A DNA stretch of 64,000 nt from Leptobrachium leishanense (GCA_009667805.1 CM019069.1:47116201-47180200), one strand, 5' to 3'. Positions 23,700 through 37,830 are shown, counted from the stretch's first letter. Translations and numbers: made by a program. Notes: generated by a model not told the origin, from the letters alone.

Positions 23700-26600
23700 C
23701 CCTATCGGTCTTTTCTTGGTTAGAGGTTTTTAAAAAGCTATAGAACTATATTAAAGTTGTTTGCTTTGAATTTTGCATTTTGTGTTAAAAGTAAAAAAGG
23801 TAGGGACAGGTTTTATACCAGGAAGAAAGCAAGAGAGAGACATTGAGATCCACCACAATTCTGAAAGGTTTCCAATTTAACAAGTCAAAAACAGTTCACT
23901 ACTCATGAGAAGAAAAGGTTTGGCAATTACAAAGAATCAACAAAGTCAGTTAATGTCCCGTATGACAAATATATAACAAAATACAGTTCAGAAATTCAAA
24001 TTAAAAAGTCTACATAATGTTACTATGATCAACATGCATATGAATACATTAAAGATTTCTTTTTGAAGTTGGACATAAATGAAATATATAGCGTATCACA
24101 ATAATTGAATAGTATATGAAATAGATATATAAAGATAACATAAATCACTTTGAAAAAAAAAACATCTCCATGTGCAAACCTATCAGTCCTTGTTTTGCAA
24201 ACTGACCATTAAGTATATTCCCTGTGAGCAGCAGGGAACTCTGGGTAGGACATGAAAATAAAGTCTACAACCGCTCACTTTTTTTGCATCAAACTGCTGC
24301 TATAAAGCAGACACCCTCCTTGCCAGTGTCGTGCCACACTAAGATAGCTTCAAGCATAGCTCAGGGTATGCAACATCACTAAATTAGAATCACTCGGTAG
24401 CAATCAATTGCCTATCTCCTGCTGAGGAAGGACAAACGTTTTAGCAAAAGAACTTAAATAGCACGCATAGTCTGACTTTTAGCATGTATGAATAGATTTG
24501 GCATGGCGCTATATTGCAAACAGGATCTTTAACATGTTTGGCCCTCAAGCATTCCCCAGTGTATCACTCGGTCCATCTAAAAAACAGATCATTGGGGTCT
24601 CATATACGCGTTATGTTCTGCATATAAAATATAAGCACATATGTGGTGTTAGAATTAATGTGTTTTTTCACTCTTTAGTGGCGATGGTGCCCCTTTCATT
24701 TTATTTAGCGTTTGTTTATATATGCAGCTCCTGTTCGCTTTAGGACTCTCTGCCAAATGGTATATATAGTGAATGTTGCACAATCGTCTATTTTGTTATA
24801 GTTTTTTATGATTTAATAGGCTTATATGACGAAATACGAACAATTGCAGCATGGGTTTATTATCATATTAATACAGCACCAATCTTTCATGTGTCTGGAA
24901 TGGATTACAATTTTAGCATAAAGCTGCATCATAAAAGAAAAAAAAAGGGGGGGTCTGAATACTGTATGAATGCCTTGAGCCGCTATGCACCTAAACAGCA
25001 TCTCTGACAAAATATGAATTAAACATATACAAAAGTAAGAGAAACGGATGTTGCGCAGAACCAAAAGAGCTGTAAGCACTAGAGACAATACAAGTGCAGA
25101 ATTTTTTGAAGCAGTTTCACTTCAAGTAGAATATACGTCACGGATTTGGTGGTTCAGACGATACTCCATCTCATTTATTTTTTCCCTTTATTCAAAGTTA
25201 CTGATTTGCAGACTGGCTACATTCAAGTGACAGAACAACACGTCTCCTCAAAACAGGGCTGGCTACATTCACAGCCTCACATATTTACTATATAGAGATC
25301 TGGGTGACTCCACTGGCTGCTTTCAATGAGACGGCTCGTTCCCGTTTTGCTGAATAATGTTTTCAAGCAGCAGGAAGGGGATGTAATGTTAGGATGCATC
25401 TTGGGAAACTAAGGGAGCCCTGGACCTATCTCTGCTACTGAAGCAGGCAGATATCCCAGCTGGGATTAGCACATTGGTAAACTGCATGGAGAATGCCTGT
25501 TTACATACAAACTCAACTAGCATCCTTAGTAATGTCATAATAAGCAAGAAATTCTGGGGCAGAATACAGAAACCACCAAGAGAAGTCCATCACTTGAATG
25601 TCATTAAACTATGGTGTGACTTCTGCTGGAACCGAAATAAAAGAAAAACAAGGTGCAGCACGGATCCAGATCTATGGCAATGCAATATTGCCATGTAATC
25701 ATAACATAAAGCACATACGTTTATTACAGGATATAGTAACACTCTTAAAAGTGAAGTTTTCTGAAAGGGTCAGTGTTTGTGGATGTTGCAAACACCCGAG
25801 ACAAACACTGGTGTTGCAACGACAACAAATGCACGGCTTCACAAAAATAAAAATCCAAACAGCTGCAGTTATTTGGAACTTTCTGTTGTGAAGCACAGAC
25901 ATTTGTCACCTTTTTTTCCCAACATCTGCAGATACTGGCACTTAATGAATAACCTCATTGGTAACACCAATACCTCTGATGATGGTCACAGCAAAAAAAA
26001 AAAAAAAAAATCAAAGTATGGCCAAAGAAAACCTCTGTCAATGGTTTGAATGGATAAAATATAGCCTGCTAATCGAATAAATCAGGGCAAAATTAAAACA
26101 CTTGACAGGGGTTTTCCCAAGAGGCCTATAACAATAAATTGTGCATTTCACAGGTTCATAGTCGTGTGCGCACACACAATATTAAGAGTTGTGTCCCTTC
26201 AGCAGATACAGATCAGAAAAAGCCGTAACAATGAAACTGGACATTTTATTTACAAACCAGTAAAACTGTTCTCAAAATATACAGGTTACATTTATTTTTC
26301 AAATTTCTACTCTCAGTCAAGTAACTATTTTTTTTGTTTGAAAGTTAGAAATTAGAGGTACTACTTAGCTACAGGGTGCATTTTCAGTTTTTCTCATTAA
26401 ATGGAATATTAGGGATTTTTTTTATGCACTCAGAAACATAGAAAATTAACATTACCTTAGGGAGAATAAAACAGCTCAGGAAAGTTAAGTGTAAAAGGAG
26501 CTCTTCCTGACCTGGAATTTCGAATTTCCTGGCTGCCAGTCACCAGATCGGTCATTAATGACATGACGTCATCCTCTTGGAGACCACCCGCGAAAGCGAG

Positions 26601-26756
26601 TAATCTCAGAGAGGCAACCGATGGATCGGTTCTGCGCATGCATACGCTGCTCTGATTCATCATTCTGCGCAGGCAATACAGAACTTGCATAGGTGCTACG
26701 TAAAGTGCGCAGGTCTCGAGCAATATGCAATTTACAGATCCTAAGAACATGCTTCA
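23700..26756. other. No gene seen
   Basis: AT-rich sequence. About 23816-23860 (taccaggaagaaagcaagag then gacattgagat) may be a diverged LINE/SINE tail. An A-run of 17 lies near 25993. No coding exon could be supported. Confidence 0.45.
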
Positions 26757-26864
26757 GGGACTTTTTGAATGTGTGTGTGTGTGTGTGTGTGTGCCTGCCT
26801 AGGGACAAAAGGGGATTAAAATCAAATTTATACAAATTTGATTTTACTCCTCTTTTGTCCCTAG

Positions 26865-26913
<49 letters not shown>

Positions 26914-26935
26914 CATTCAAATTCAAAAGTTATAG
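26757..26935. repeat. Palindrome with TG and CA microsatellite arms
   Basis: cctagggacaaaag (26798) pairs with cttttgtccctagg (ending 26865) exactly about 26831.5, with atcaaattta/tacaaatttg at the centre. Outside it the left arm has a TG run (26771-26793) and the right arm a GCGC plus AC run (26866-26912). Outermost, tttttgaatg pairs with cattcaaattcaaaa. Confidence 0.85.
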
Positions 26936-27226
26936 ATATATATATCTATATCTTTAATACATTTTTGTATTTTATACAAAGTCCCAGAGTGCTCTATATT
27001 TTCTGGTTGCTACATCTGCTTTTGCATGGACAGCACCTGGGCAATTTTTGCTTCTCTTATGCTCGAGACCGAGTGCTGTTCCCTCTCTGGATAGCTTGTC
27101 TTTTAAATGTAAGGTTAGTCCAATAAAAAAAAAAAAGGTATCACTACGTACTGCTAAACTCGTGATTTTGGCATCTGGACTAACACGGCCTATCGAAATA
27201 TATATATATATACACACACACTATAT
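26936..27226. repeat. Unclassified dispersed sequence and TA/AC runs
   Basis: Contains ggttagtccaataaaaaa and ctggactaacacggc, words I associate with a common vertebrate repeat without being able to name it. It ends in ATATAT and ACACAC runs near 27199-27220. No gene. Confidence 0.35.
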
Positions 27227-27248
27227 GATAATTTTGAACACAACTGTG
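27227..27248. mobile_element. Tc1 terminal-repeat remnant
   Basis: gataattttgaacacaactg matches the right terminus of the Tc1 element that ends at 29329, but lies just outside its left end and is separated from it only by TA and AC repeats. Confidence 0.7.
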
Positions 27249-27250
27249 TA

Positions 27251-27289
<39 letters not shown>

Positions 27290-27508
27290 GTTGTGTTCAA
27301 AAGTATTCAACCCCCACTGAAATTGAGTGTTTTGTCCAGTTTGACATTGATTTTGATCATTCAGTCATCTTGCTTACAATTAAATCAAAGAGGCACGTGT
27401 AGGTCAGACAAATATAACATAACATTTATAATGAAATAACCACAAATGTCTTTTCTGTGCTCACATCATTATCAGTTTTATGCAACCCCCAAGTGACATT
27501 CAATCTTA

Positions 27509-28539
<1,031 letters not shown>

Positions 28540-28547
28540 ACCAGTAA

Positions 28548-28972
28548 GGCTAGGGTCAGACTGAGGCAGTGCGAACGCGCGTGCAGGCGCACTTAATCAC
28601 GGCCGTAGTAGCAGCAAATGCCGGGCAATGACGGCCAATATACGAAGTACGGTCGCACAAAAGTCCGGCTGCGCAACGCAAGTGGAAAACGAACGCATTT
28701 TGTCGAGAACGTAAAACCGCTAGTACGGTTGTACAGAGTGCGCTGCGTCCGCTAGAGGCGTGTTTGCGTGAATTGGAGATGTCAGACACTGCTAATGTCC
28801 GGCCAACATCACGTCCAGATGCACAAAGTGTTTTATTGATGATCCGTACAAAATCACGGATGCAAATGCGCATCGTATGACCACTATCGCGTACTCCGTG
28901 AAAAAATGCGTCCATTCGTTCGAACGCACTTTTTCACAGACAACGCGAAAATGCGTTCGTCTGACCCTAGCC
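28548..28972 (-). mobile_element. Harbinger-type MITE, copy 6, nested in Tc1
   Basis: Starts GGCTAGGGTCAGACTGA, ends CGTCTGACCCTAGCC, flanked by TAA on both sides (28545-28547, 28973-28975). The Tc1 sequence continues on either side, so the MITE is younger than the Tc1 insertion. Subfamily A, reverse orientation. Confidence 0.93.
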
Positions 28973-29343
28973 TAAATGTCTAGAAGTAACGGAGTATCAG
29001 TCATTTTAAAGCTGCCTAATTGGTGCTTATTATGCTTTATTGCTGCTCCGTGACATCCACAGGTGTTTTCAATACCTGATTGAAAACACTTGAATGAACC
29101 TCTGTTCTTCAGAGTGGTAGTCTTTAAGTGGTTGAATAATTGTGTCAATGAAGAATTCACAAAAGAAACATTTACTACTGTATTACAAAACCAATTGATG
29201 TCATTTTAGTTGCATATGGTTCTTTAAAAAGTCCTTGTAGGATTTCATTCTGAATACAATTACAAATGTACACTAAATTCCCTAAAACCCTTTACAGCAT
29301 TGGGGGTTGAATAATTTTGAACACAACTGTATATACACACATA

Positions 29344-29398
<55 letters not shown>
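29344..29398 (+). repeat. TG microsatellite
   Basis: An almost uninterrupted run of about 27 TG units immediately outside the right end of the Tc1 element. Confidence 0.97.
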
Positions 29399-29401
<3 letters not shown>

Positions 29402-29832
29402 TTAAAAAATTGCCAAATTATTATTACAGTAATCCCTTTAATGCATTCTGGTGATGCTCCTGTTGCTGTGGAATATGCAGATGTGAATTCCTCCAACATT
29501 TCGTTTGGTAGAAGCATTTACTTTATTAATGAAAACTGTAATTCTAAGGCAATTGTCCTGATTTTTAAAAGTTTCTCCCGCCCCCCTCGACTTTTAAGTT
29601 GAGGTCTTCAAATTGCTCTACTTAAAGAACATTTTATTTGATGCACAATGCATATTTTGGATTTTGGGGAACGCTGTTCTCAGAAGCTTACAGTGTACCG
29701 GAATGTGTCAAGGTCCAAACCTGAATTCTAGTCATTATGTACAAACTACTTCTTCATCCGATAGATTTGTTTAAGCTGTGTAATACACTTAACCTATCTG
29801 CCATACAACATACCTTTGAACTGCAGTTTGCT
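29399..29832. other. No gene seen
   Basis: No supported feature. Confidence 0.5.
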
Positions 29833-29835
29833 TTA

Positions 29836-30282
29836 GGCTGGTGTCAGACGAGCGCATTTTGTACGGACTGTGCGCCCGTGCAGTGCAGACGCACTTTCTG
29901 ACCAAGACACAGTAGTGGCCACACAGTCCGTTTTTTTTAACTGACGTTATTTTTGACGGATGTAGCAGGGAAAATAAATTAAATATGAAAACCATTATGT
30001 CTGTCAAAAATGCCGGACGCACAAATGCAGTCCGTCTGAACTCGTTCATCACTCACACACAAAGCTATGCGGATGTTGAGGACGCAGCGTACACCGCACA
30101 TCCGTTCTAGCGGTTTTACTTTCTTGCCTAACTTGTGTCTGTTTGCCGCGTGCGTTGTGCGCCCGCAGTTCAGTACGGACACACTTCATGTGGGGGCTCC
30201 ATTGGCGATTATTCTATGCTGCGACAGACGTTATTATGTGCGCAAAAACGGACGTTCACACTGCGCTCGTCTGATACGAGCC
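29836..30282 (+). mobile_element. Harbinger-type MITE, copy 7 (subfamily B)
   Basis: Starts GGCTGGTGTCAGACGA, ends TCGTCTGATACGAGCC, flanked by TTA on both sides (29833-29835, 30283-30285). The interior matches copy 4, including ttgcctaacttgtgtctg. Confidence 0.9.
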
Positions 30283-30285
30283 TTA

Positions 30286-31178
30286 AACCAGGTGCCAACA
30301 ACCGCAGCATCTACAAGATTATTTTGTACTACATTTCCCATGATGCTCTGCCGGGGAAAAAAACCATCTCAGCAGAATGGTGTGAAATGCAGCTCCAAAA
30401 CCCTTGAGGTGCCAAGGCTGCTGACACCTGCTCGACTCCCTTCTAAACCTAGATGCCCAACGTCACTTGTTCTAAAATTGACTGATAAAGCAAAAAGTAA
30501 ATAAATATACTGTAGGGTACAGATTCTCCTATTGCAGAGGGGCGAAGAAAGATCATCATTAAAAACATGTAACGAAAGAAAAAAAAAACTTTAAAAAAAG
30601 TCTGAATGATAATAGGAGTACAAGAAAAAATATTCTTAAAAATATATATAAAAATAGATGGCATAGTATTTTTATTTAAAGCTCTTTTTTTTCCTCTTCT
30701 CATCCCTCAGACTTAATTTTTGAAAGTTTTGTTTCCCCTTTAGTTTTGTATTTTTACTACTGGAATATGCCTGGAAGAGTGTTTTGGGAAATTCTGGTGG
30801 TTGTGCCAGTTCATCATCAGCTGGCAGGCCAAGCTGACACCTAACATTGCAGCTTTACATAAGGGATCTTCTACCAGTTCCACATGAATGTTACCAAAAG
30901 CAAAGGGGCAGCCGGCAAGTAATGTGCGGACTGGAAAGCATCATGGGAAGTGTAGTTCTAGTACAGTGGAGACTCTAGTTCTAGAATGCACCTTAATGCA
31001 GTTCCATCAGCCGGTTATTGCAAAGTTAGGAGCTGAAGGATTATATTATTTACATCTATTGGCCTAAAATAGGGTCGTTAAATTAACAAACCCCCCCCCC
31101 TCCGATTTTGCACATCTGCGAATGTGTACGAGTACTAAGCTTCCCAGAAGAGACACTCTCCCCCCGTGACCATTAATT
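30286..31178. repeat. No gene; foldback-repeat fragments
   Basis: About 30310-30440 (tactacatttcccatgatgc and ccaaaacccttgaggtgcc) and 30927-30985 (gcatcatgggaagtgtag) resemble the foldback repeat at 31859 and 61950. No coding region is supported. Confidence 0.4.
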
Positions 31179-31181
31179 TTA

Positions 31182-31629
31182 GGCTCGTGTCAGACGAGCG
31201 CACTGATCACATCCGTGTTGCCACACATTTTAACGTCCGTGGTAGCATATAATTATGATCAGTAGAGACCACACACGAAATACGTCCGCACAGAAGTGTG
31301 GACGCACAACGGATGCGACAAATGGATGCAAGTTAGGCAAGAATGTAAATCCGCTAGAACGGACGCACAGAGTACGCTGCGTCCGCAAACGTCCGCATAG
31401 CTTTGTGTGTGAGTGATGAACGAGGTCAGACGGACTGCATTTTTGACGTCCAGCATTTTTGACGGACAAAATGGTTTTTCATATTAATTTATTTCCCATC
31501 TACATCAGTCAAAAAAAACGTTAGTCACAAAAACAAACCGTGTGGCCACTACCTTGTCGTCAGTCAGAAAGTACGTCCGTTGTGCACGGACGCACAGTCC
31601 GCACAGAATGCGCTCGTCTGACACAAGCC
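31182..31629 (-). mobile_element. Harbinger-type MITE, copy 8 (subfamily B)
   Basis: Starts GGCTCGTGTCAGACGA, ends TCGTCTGACACAAGCC, flanked by TTA on both sides (31179-31181, 31630-31632). The interior is the reverse complement of copies 4 and 7. Its right duplication overlaps the TTAA of the next element. Confidence 0.9.
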
Positions 31630-31633
31630 TTAA

Positions 31634-32005
31634 AGGGATACTCTATTAAAATATAAAGGGGGTTTTTTTGCACTTAAATAATTGGGCAGATACTGCTGAC
31701 AGCCTCTGCGCCCGTGGAAGAAGCATCACTGTGGGCAAACCTAGTGCTGATTTAAAAATAAGTTTTTGTAACGATACGTTAAATTATAAACAGGAGGGTT
31801 CAGGAATTAATATTTAACCCCTTTGTTTATCCACTACACCCCTTTATACCTGGAGAACAGGTCGGCAACCTTGGCCCCCAGATGTTTGGAACTAAATTTA
31901 CCAAGAAGCTGAGCCAATCTATTGAGGGGCTGAGCATCCTGGAAGTTGTAGTTCCAAAACATGTGAAGGGCCAAGGTTGCCGACTCCTGCCTTGGTAATA
32001 TCCCT
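31634..32005. mobile_element. TTAA-flanked MITE with nested foldback
   Basis: TTAA at 31630-31633 and 32006-32009 brackets AGGGATACTCTATT and the short inverted AATATCCCT. It resembles the better-preserved element at 54074. A foldback repeat fills its right half. PiggyBac- or Kolobok-type ancestry is inferred from TTAA. Confidence 0.5.
31859..31990. repeat. Foldback repeat (hAT-like MITE)
   Basis: aggtcggcaaccttggccc is mirrored by gggccaaggttgccgactcc, with ccagatgtttggaact against agttccaaaacatg inside. Related sequences occur at 33022, 53600 and 61950. Confidence 0.7.
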
Positions 32006-32009
32006 TTAA

Positions 32010-33020
32010 ATATACTGTAGGCACAATATAACAGATCACTGAAGTTAATCTTAGCCTTTCACAGAGTATCATAAAATCAAATAAGACCGGATAAAATAAA
32101 CGATGCAGAATACACATGAATAAAACAAACGCATTTAGAACTTACTGATGACATTGGATTCCTAGCATTTTAGCACAAAATTATAAAAAAAAAATATACT
32201 CTGTAACAGGTGCAGTTCTAAGGGATATACCATTGTGGCTCCGAAGTTCATTGTAGTTGCAAACAACTGTAAAAATCCCTGTTCTTGCAGCTACCGTGAA
32301 CTTTGGCTATTATGAGAAACAAAATTCAAACACCCGCAGGCAAACACATTAACATCGGTAGCACAAATATTCTTCAGTAAAAGGAGTCAACCGCACCTAT
32401 TCTCCCAATCAGCGTTGTTTGCAACACCGGGGAATATACTTCTTTGATTTTAAAGCAGTGATCATCTAACTCCAATAGAAACAACGCTGAAAACAACATC
32501 TCGACTGAAACACTACTGGGAATCTACAGTGAAAGAACTTTGATAGAAAGTATGGTGGAAAGAACAGTAAAGATGACGGTGGAACTTCCATAAATAGTGC
32601 ATTCACTGCAAGTGATACACTGTATCGCTGACCTAAATCCAACGTTCTTTAATCATAATAATGGTGGTAAAAGAGTAGCTTCCATAAGGGGTTATTCAGA
32701 CAGTGCCAGTGGCTGCTGATGTCGCAAACACCGCTGTAAATTGCCGTTGTTGTATCACTGTGAAACTTCTACCACTGTTTGGATTTTTCTTTTGAGAAAC
32801 ACTGACGTATTCAACAGCGATTTTCTCCAGTGTTTGCCGATGATGCAAATCTAAACAATCCCCCATGGCGGTTAATTATACTTTTAGTTAGTCAAGTTAA
32901 CAAGAATATTTTTCTTCTTTCTCTGTAGGCGATAATCCTGTACGTGAGTAAACAACTCCCGCAATGGCTCGCTTCTAGTCACCTTTGGCACCTGCTTTCC
33001 AAAGACATCAATGCTCTAAT
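32010..33020. other. No gene seen
   Basis: Several short repeated words (gcaaaca, gttattcagacagtgcc near 32691) hint at old MITE sequence, but no termini could be paired with confidence. Confidence 0.4.
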
Positions 33021-33021
33021 G

Positions 33022-33175
33022 TAGAGGTCGGCAAACTCGGCCCTCTAGTGGTTTTGGGAACTACATCTCCCAAGATGCTCAACCAACCTAATGAATTGGT
33101 GAACATCGTAGGAGATGTTGCTCCAAAACATCGGGGGGGGGGGCGGGTGCAAGATTGCTGACCCCTGGTCTACAG
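33022..33175. repeat. Foldback repeat (hAT-like MITE), degenerate
   Basis: agaggtcggcaaactcggcc and actacatctcccaagatgct on the left pair imperfectly with gtaggagatgttgctcc and gattgctgacccctgg on the right. Same family as 31859-31990; a G-run near 33134 interrupts it. Confidence 0.6.
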
Positions 33176-34365
33176 AATTAAAACGGTAACAGGTTTAAAA
33201 GAAAAAAAAGACAAAATTTATCAAAGAGAAATACAACATAAAGAAAGAAGTTAACGAGAACAGAAAAACATCACTTTGTGCATATACTTTTCAAACAAAC
33301 AAAACGATGACACAGCGGATATATGTATGAAGAATATGCATGAGTGCAGAACACAAACCGGCCAGAAGCCCGCTGCAATCTTAAGAAGATCAAGAATACA
33401 AGAAAACTGAACATAATAATAAATTATAAAAATAGAAAAAATATTTTACCCGACACGTAAAAATCTGCAGTATGCTCTGGAGTCTGATTTAAAATTTGTC
33501 AAGTCCTGATTTATAATATCATTGTAACGCAAAGCACAAGTGATCGCTACACCGCTCTTTAAGAGGTTCTTGCTCCAATTAAGATGCACTGGGGGGGGGG
33601 ATAAAAAAATATATAATCACCGTCCCATTAAAAGTTTTAATTGTTCTGACGACAGCAGGCTGTGCCTTGTGTGGCTATAGAGAACTGCGGTGGCAAGGAA
33701 AGGGTTAAGTGTTGCCAAACAGGAGCGAGACCAGAGCCACCACCGTCTGCCAATTGGTTCAAAAGACAATATATGGGAGGACAAAGGTCCCCGCTGCTGG
33801 GTCTGACTTGACAGTCTGAATAGCAAAGCTGATAAATAAATCCTCCATTCCTACACATGGCCACATCGTCCTGGCAGGCTCAGGGAAGAATGGACTTCAA
33901 TCTTCCCACAGATCAGTGCTTTCTCAGCCACTGGATTTACTAGATTTGGAAGATCTGAGCTTCTCGCTCGCTCCATCTCCGGAGATGCCGCTTCTATATT
34001 AAGTGCTGAGAGAGCAGGGACGGACAATGGGTCAGACCATGAATCAGGCGCAGCCTGATGAATGAAACCAATTCTGAATCGTCACTGCAAGGCGCTCAGG
34101 AAGTCTACAGCCAACCCGACAACTGCACAGTGCTGTGTACATTGTAACATGCAGACAAAATATCTACAGTATAAAAAAAAAGGAGGTGCTGCACATCACT
34201 GCAGACACATACATCTGCACGCACTGACAGCGGAATGTGTTATATGCACACACACACACACATATCTATACTAGATCATGTAACTTTGCATATTGAATAT
34301 ATATAAATTAAAGCATATACCCTTCCAAAGCATCTCTGTAATATATATATATATATATATATTCA
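33176..34365. other. No gene seen
   Basis: No supported coding exon. An AC run lies near 34247-34261 and an AT run near 34341-34360. Confidence 0.45.
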
Positions 34366-34640
34366 TTCAGACACCATCAAATCTTCCCCCAGTCTTTAGT
34401 CACTCAAGAGCTCCTTACTAGCATACAGGAGGTACAGAATGCACCTGTAAACATGTAACATAGTAACTATATTACTTACATATATATTTTCTGTGTTAAT
34501 CTGTATATTTGTGATTTGTTTTTAATAGCTTGTATTTATTACTCTGTATTTCTGTAACAACTGTAAAATTTCAATGTTCTTGAACCCAGGACATACTTGA
34601 AAACGAGAGAAATCTCAATGTATCCTTCCTGTTAAAATAC
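34366..34640 (+). mobile_element. LINE 3' fragment
   Basis: cagacaccatcaaatcttcc, ttgaacccaggacatacttg and caatgtatccttcctgttaa match 17300-17600 in order, so this is a second 5'-truncated copy of the same LINE with the tail shared by the SINE. Confidence 0.8.
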
Positions 34641-34659
34641 TAACATATATATATATACA

Positions 34660-35060
34660 AATACATACATATACATACACAACACACACACACACACACT
34701 CAAATTATGCAATTGCTCACTATATGCACACTCAAATAGTAGGTTTGCGCACACATATACAGCGCAGATCTTGCGTGCACACATATATACACAGTACACA
34801 CAGCACAAATCTTGCACGTGTCTACACATATGTACACACAACACAGATCTTACGTGCGCACACATATATACATAGTTCTTTTTTATTATTATTTATTAAG
34901 AGCCAACACATTCTGCAGCGCAGACCTTGCGCGCGCACACACATATACACACACAGCACACATCTTGCGCGCGTATATATTATATATATATATATATAAA
35001 CATAGATCTCGCAAGATCTGCGCTATATATATATACACACAACAGATCTCGCAAGATCTG

Positions 35061-35103
<43 letters not shown>

Positions 35104-37830
35104 TACATATATAGCGCAGGATCTGCGCGCGATATATATAGCGCAGGTCTTGCGCGCGCATACATATAGCGCAGGTCTTGCGCGCATACATATAGCGCAG
35201 GTCTTGCGCGCATACATATAGCGCAGGTCTTGCGCGCATACATATAGCGCAGGTCTTGCGCACGCGCGCGCATATATATAGCGCAGGTCTTGCGCGCATA
35301 TATATAGCGCAGGTCTTGCGCGCATACATATATAGCGCAGGTCTTGCGCGCGCATACATATAGCGCAGGTCTTGCGCGCATACATATAGCGCAGGTCTTG
35401 CGCGCGCATACATATAGCGCAGGTCTTGCGCGCGCATATATATATAGCGCAGGTCTTGCGCGCGCATATATATATAGCGCAGGTCTTGCGCGCGCATATA
35501 TATAGCGCAGGTCTTGCGCGCGCATATATATATAGCGCAGGTCTTGCGCGCGCATATATATATATAGCGCAGGTCTTGCGCGCGCATATATATATATAGC
35601 GCAGGTCTTGCGCGCGCATATATATATATAGCGCAGGTCTTGCGCGCGCATATATATATATAGCGCAGGTCTTGCGCGCGCATATATATAGCGCAGGTCT
35701 TGCGCGCGCATATATATATAGCGCAGGTCTTGCGCGCGCATATATATATAGCGCAGGTCTTGCGCGCGCATATATATATAGCGCAGGTCTTGCGCGCGCA
35801 TAATATATATAGCGCAGGTCTTGCGCGCGCATATATATATAGCGCAGGTCTTGCGCGCGCATATATATATAGCGCAGGTCTTGCGCGCGCATATATATAG
35901 CGCAGGTCTTGCGCGCGCATATATATAGCGCAGGTCTTGCGCGCGCATATATATATAGCGCAGGTCTTCGCGCGCATATATATATATAGCGCAGGTCTTG
36001 CGCGCGCATATATATATATATAGCGCAGGTCTTGCGCGCGCATATATATATATATATAGCGCAGGTCTTGCGCGCGCATATATATATAGCGCAGGTCTTG
36101 CGCGCGCATATATATATATAGCGCAGGTCTTCGCACAGCGCGCAGATATATATATAGCGCAGGTCTTGCGCGCGCATATATATATATATTTGCGCGCGAT
36201 ATATATATATAGCGCAGGTCTTGCGCGCGCATACATATAGCGCAGGTCTTGCGCGCATATATAGCGCAGGTCTTGCGCGCATACATATAGCGCAGGTCTT
36301 GCGCAGGTCTATAGCGCAGGTCTTGCGCGCATATATAGCGCAGGTCTTGCGCGCGCGCATATATATAGCGCAGGTCTTGCGCGCGCATATATATATAGCG
36401 CAGGTCTTGCGCGCGCATATATATATAGCGCAGGTCTTGCGCGCGCATATATATATAGCGCAGGTCTTGCGCGCGCATATATATATAGCGCAGGTCTTGC
36501 GCGCGCATATATATATAGCGCAGGTCTTGCGCGCGCATATATATATAGCGCAGGTCTTGCGCGCGCATATATATATAGCGCAGGTCTTGCGCGCGCATAT
36601 ATATATATATAGCGCAGGTCTTGCGCGCGCATATATATATAGCGCAGGTCTTGCGCCCGCATATATATATAGCGCAGGTCTTGCGCGCGCATATATATAT
36701 ATATAGCGCAGGTCTTGCGCCCGCATATATATATATAGCGCAGGTCTTGCGCGCGCATATATATATTATAGCGCAGGTCTTGCGCCCGCATATATATATA
36801 TAGCGCAGGTCTTGCGAGCGCATATATATATATATATATATAGTGCAGGTCTTGCGCGCGCATATATATATAGCGCAGGTCTTGCGCGCTCATATATATA
36901 TAGCGAGCGCAGATCTTGCGCGCACACGTGTGTATATATATAGCGCAGATCTCTTCGCGCACACATGTATGTGTGTGTGTATAATATATATATATATATA
37001 TATCAGATCTTGCGTGCGCACATATGGATATATAGCGCAGATCTTGCACGCAACACATATATAGCGCAGATTACGTGCGCGCACATATATATATTGCGCC
37101 AATTTTGCACACGCATATATATAGTGCAGATTTTGCGTGCGCCCATATATATGGCATATTTCGTGCACGCGCATATATAGCGCAGGTTTCACGGTCACAT
37201 TTATATAGCGCAGATTTTGCGCACACATTTATATAGCGCAGATTTTGCGCGCACGTTTATATAGCACAGATTTTGAGCGCACGTTTATATAGCGCAGATT
37301 TTGCGCGCATTTATATAGCGCAGATTTCGCGCACACATTTATATAGCGCAGATTTTGCGCACGTTTATATAGCGCAGATTTTGCGCGCACGTTTATATAG
37401 CACAGATTTTGCGCGCATTTATATAGCGCAGATTTTGCGCGCATTTATATAGCGCAGATTTTGCGCACACATTTATATAGCACAGATTTCGCGCACACAT
37501 TTATATAGCGCAGATTTTGCGCGCACGTTTATATAGCGCAGATTTTGCGCGCACGTTTATATAGCGCAGATTTTGGGCGCACATTTATATAGCGCAGATT
37601 TTGGGCGCACATTTATATAGCGCAGATTTTGGGCGTACATTTATATAGTGCAGATTTTGGGCGCACATTTATATAGTGCAGATTTTGGGCGCACATTTAT
37701 ATAGTGCAGATTTTGGGCGCACATTTATATAGCGCAAATTTTGCGCGCACATTTATATAGCACAGATTTCGCGTACATTATATATAGCACAGATCTTACG
37801 CACACATTATAATTATATATATTACACACA
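34660..37830 (+). repeat. 3-kb AT-run/CG-run minisatellite array
   Basis: Tandem units of about 26-40 bp consist of a variable AT run, then agcgcaggtcttgcgcgcgc. I estimate about 60 units in the core (35110-36900) and about 25 units of a diverged atttatatagcgcagatttt form at 37070-37790. Unit length varies mainly through the AT run. The left flank (34740-35110) and 36900-37060 carry cagatct variants among AC runs. The AT and CG tracts are alternating purine-pyrimidine. Long open frames spelling repeats of RAQDLRYIYM arise because the unit lacks stops; they are not genes. Confidence 0.95.

Noticed and set aside
34889..37058. Very long open frames (up to 644 codons) on the minus strand
   Set aside because: They are translations of the AT/CG-run array. 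Several frames are open at once because the unit has no stops, and the product is a pure short repeat without any domain.
34660..37830. CRISPR-like regular array
   Set aside because: Units are contiguous tandem repeats without unique spacers, and the genome is eukaryotic.
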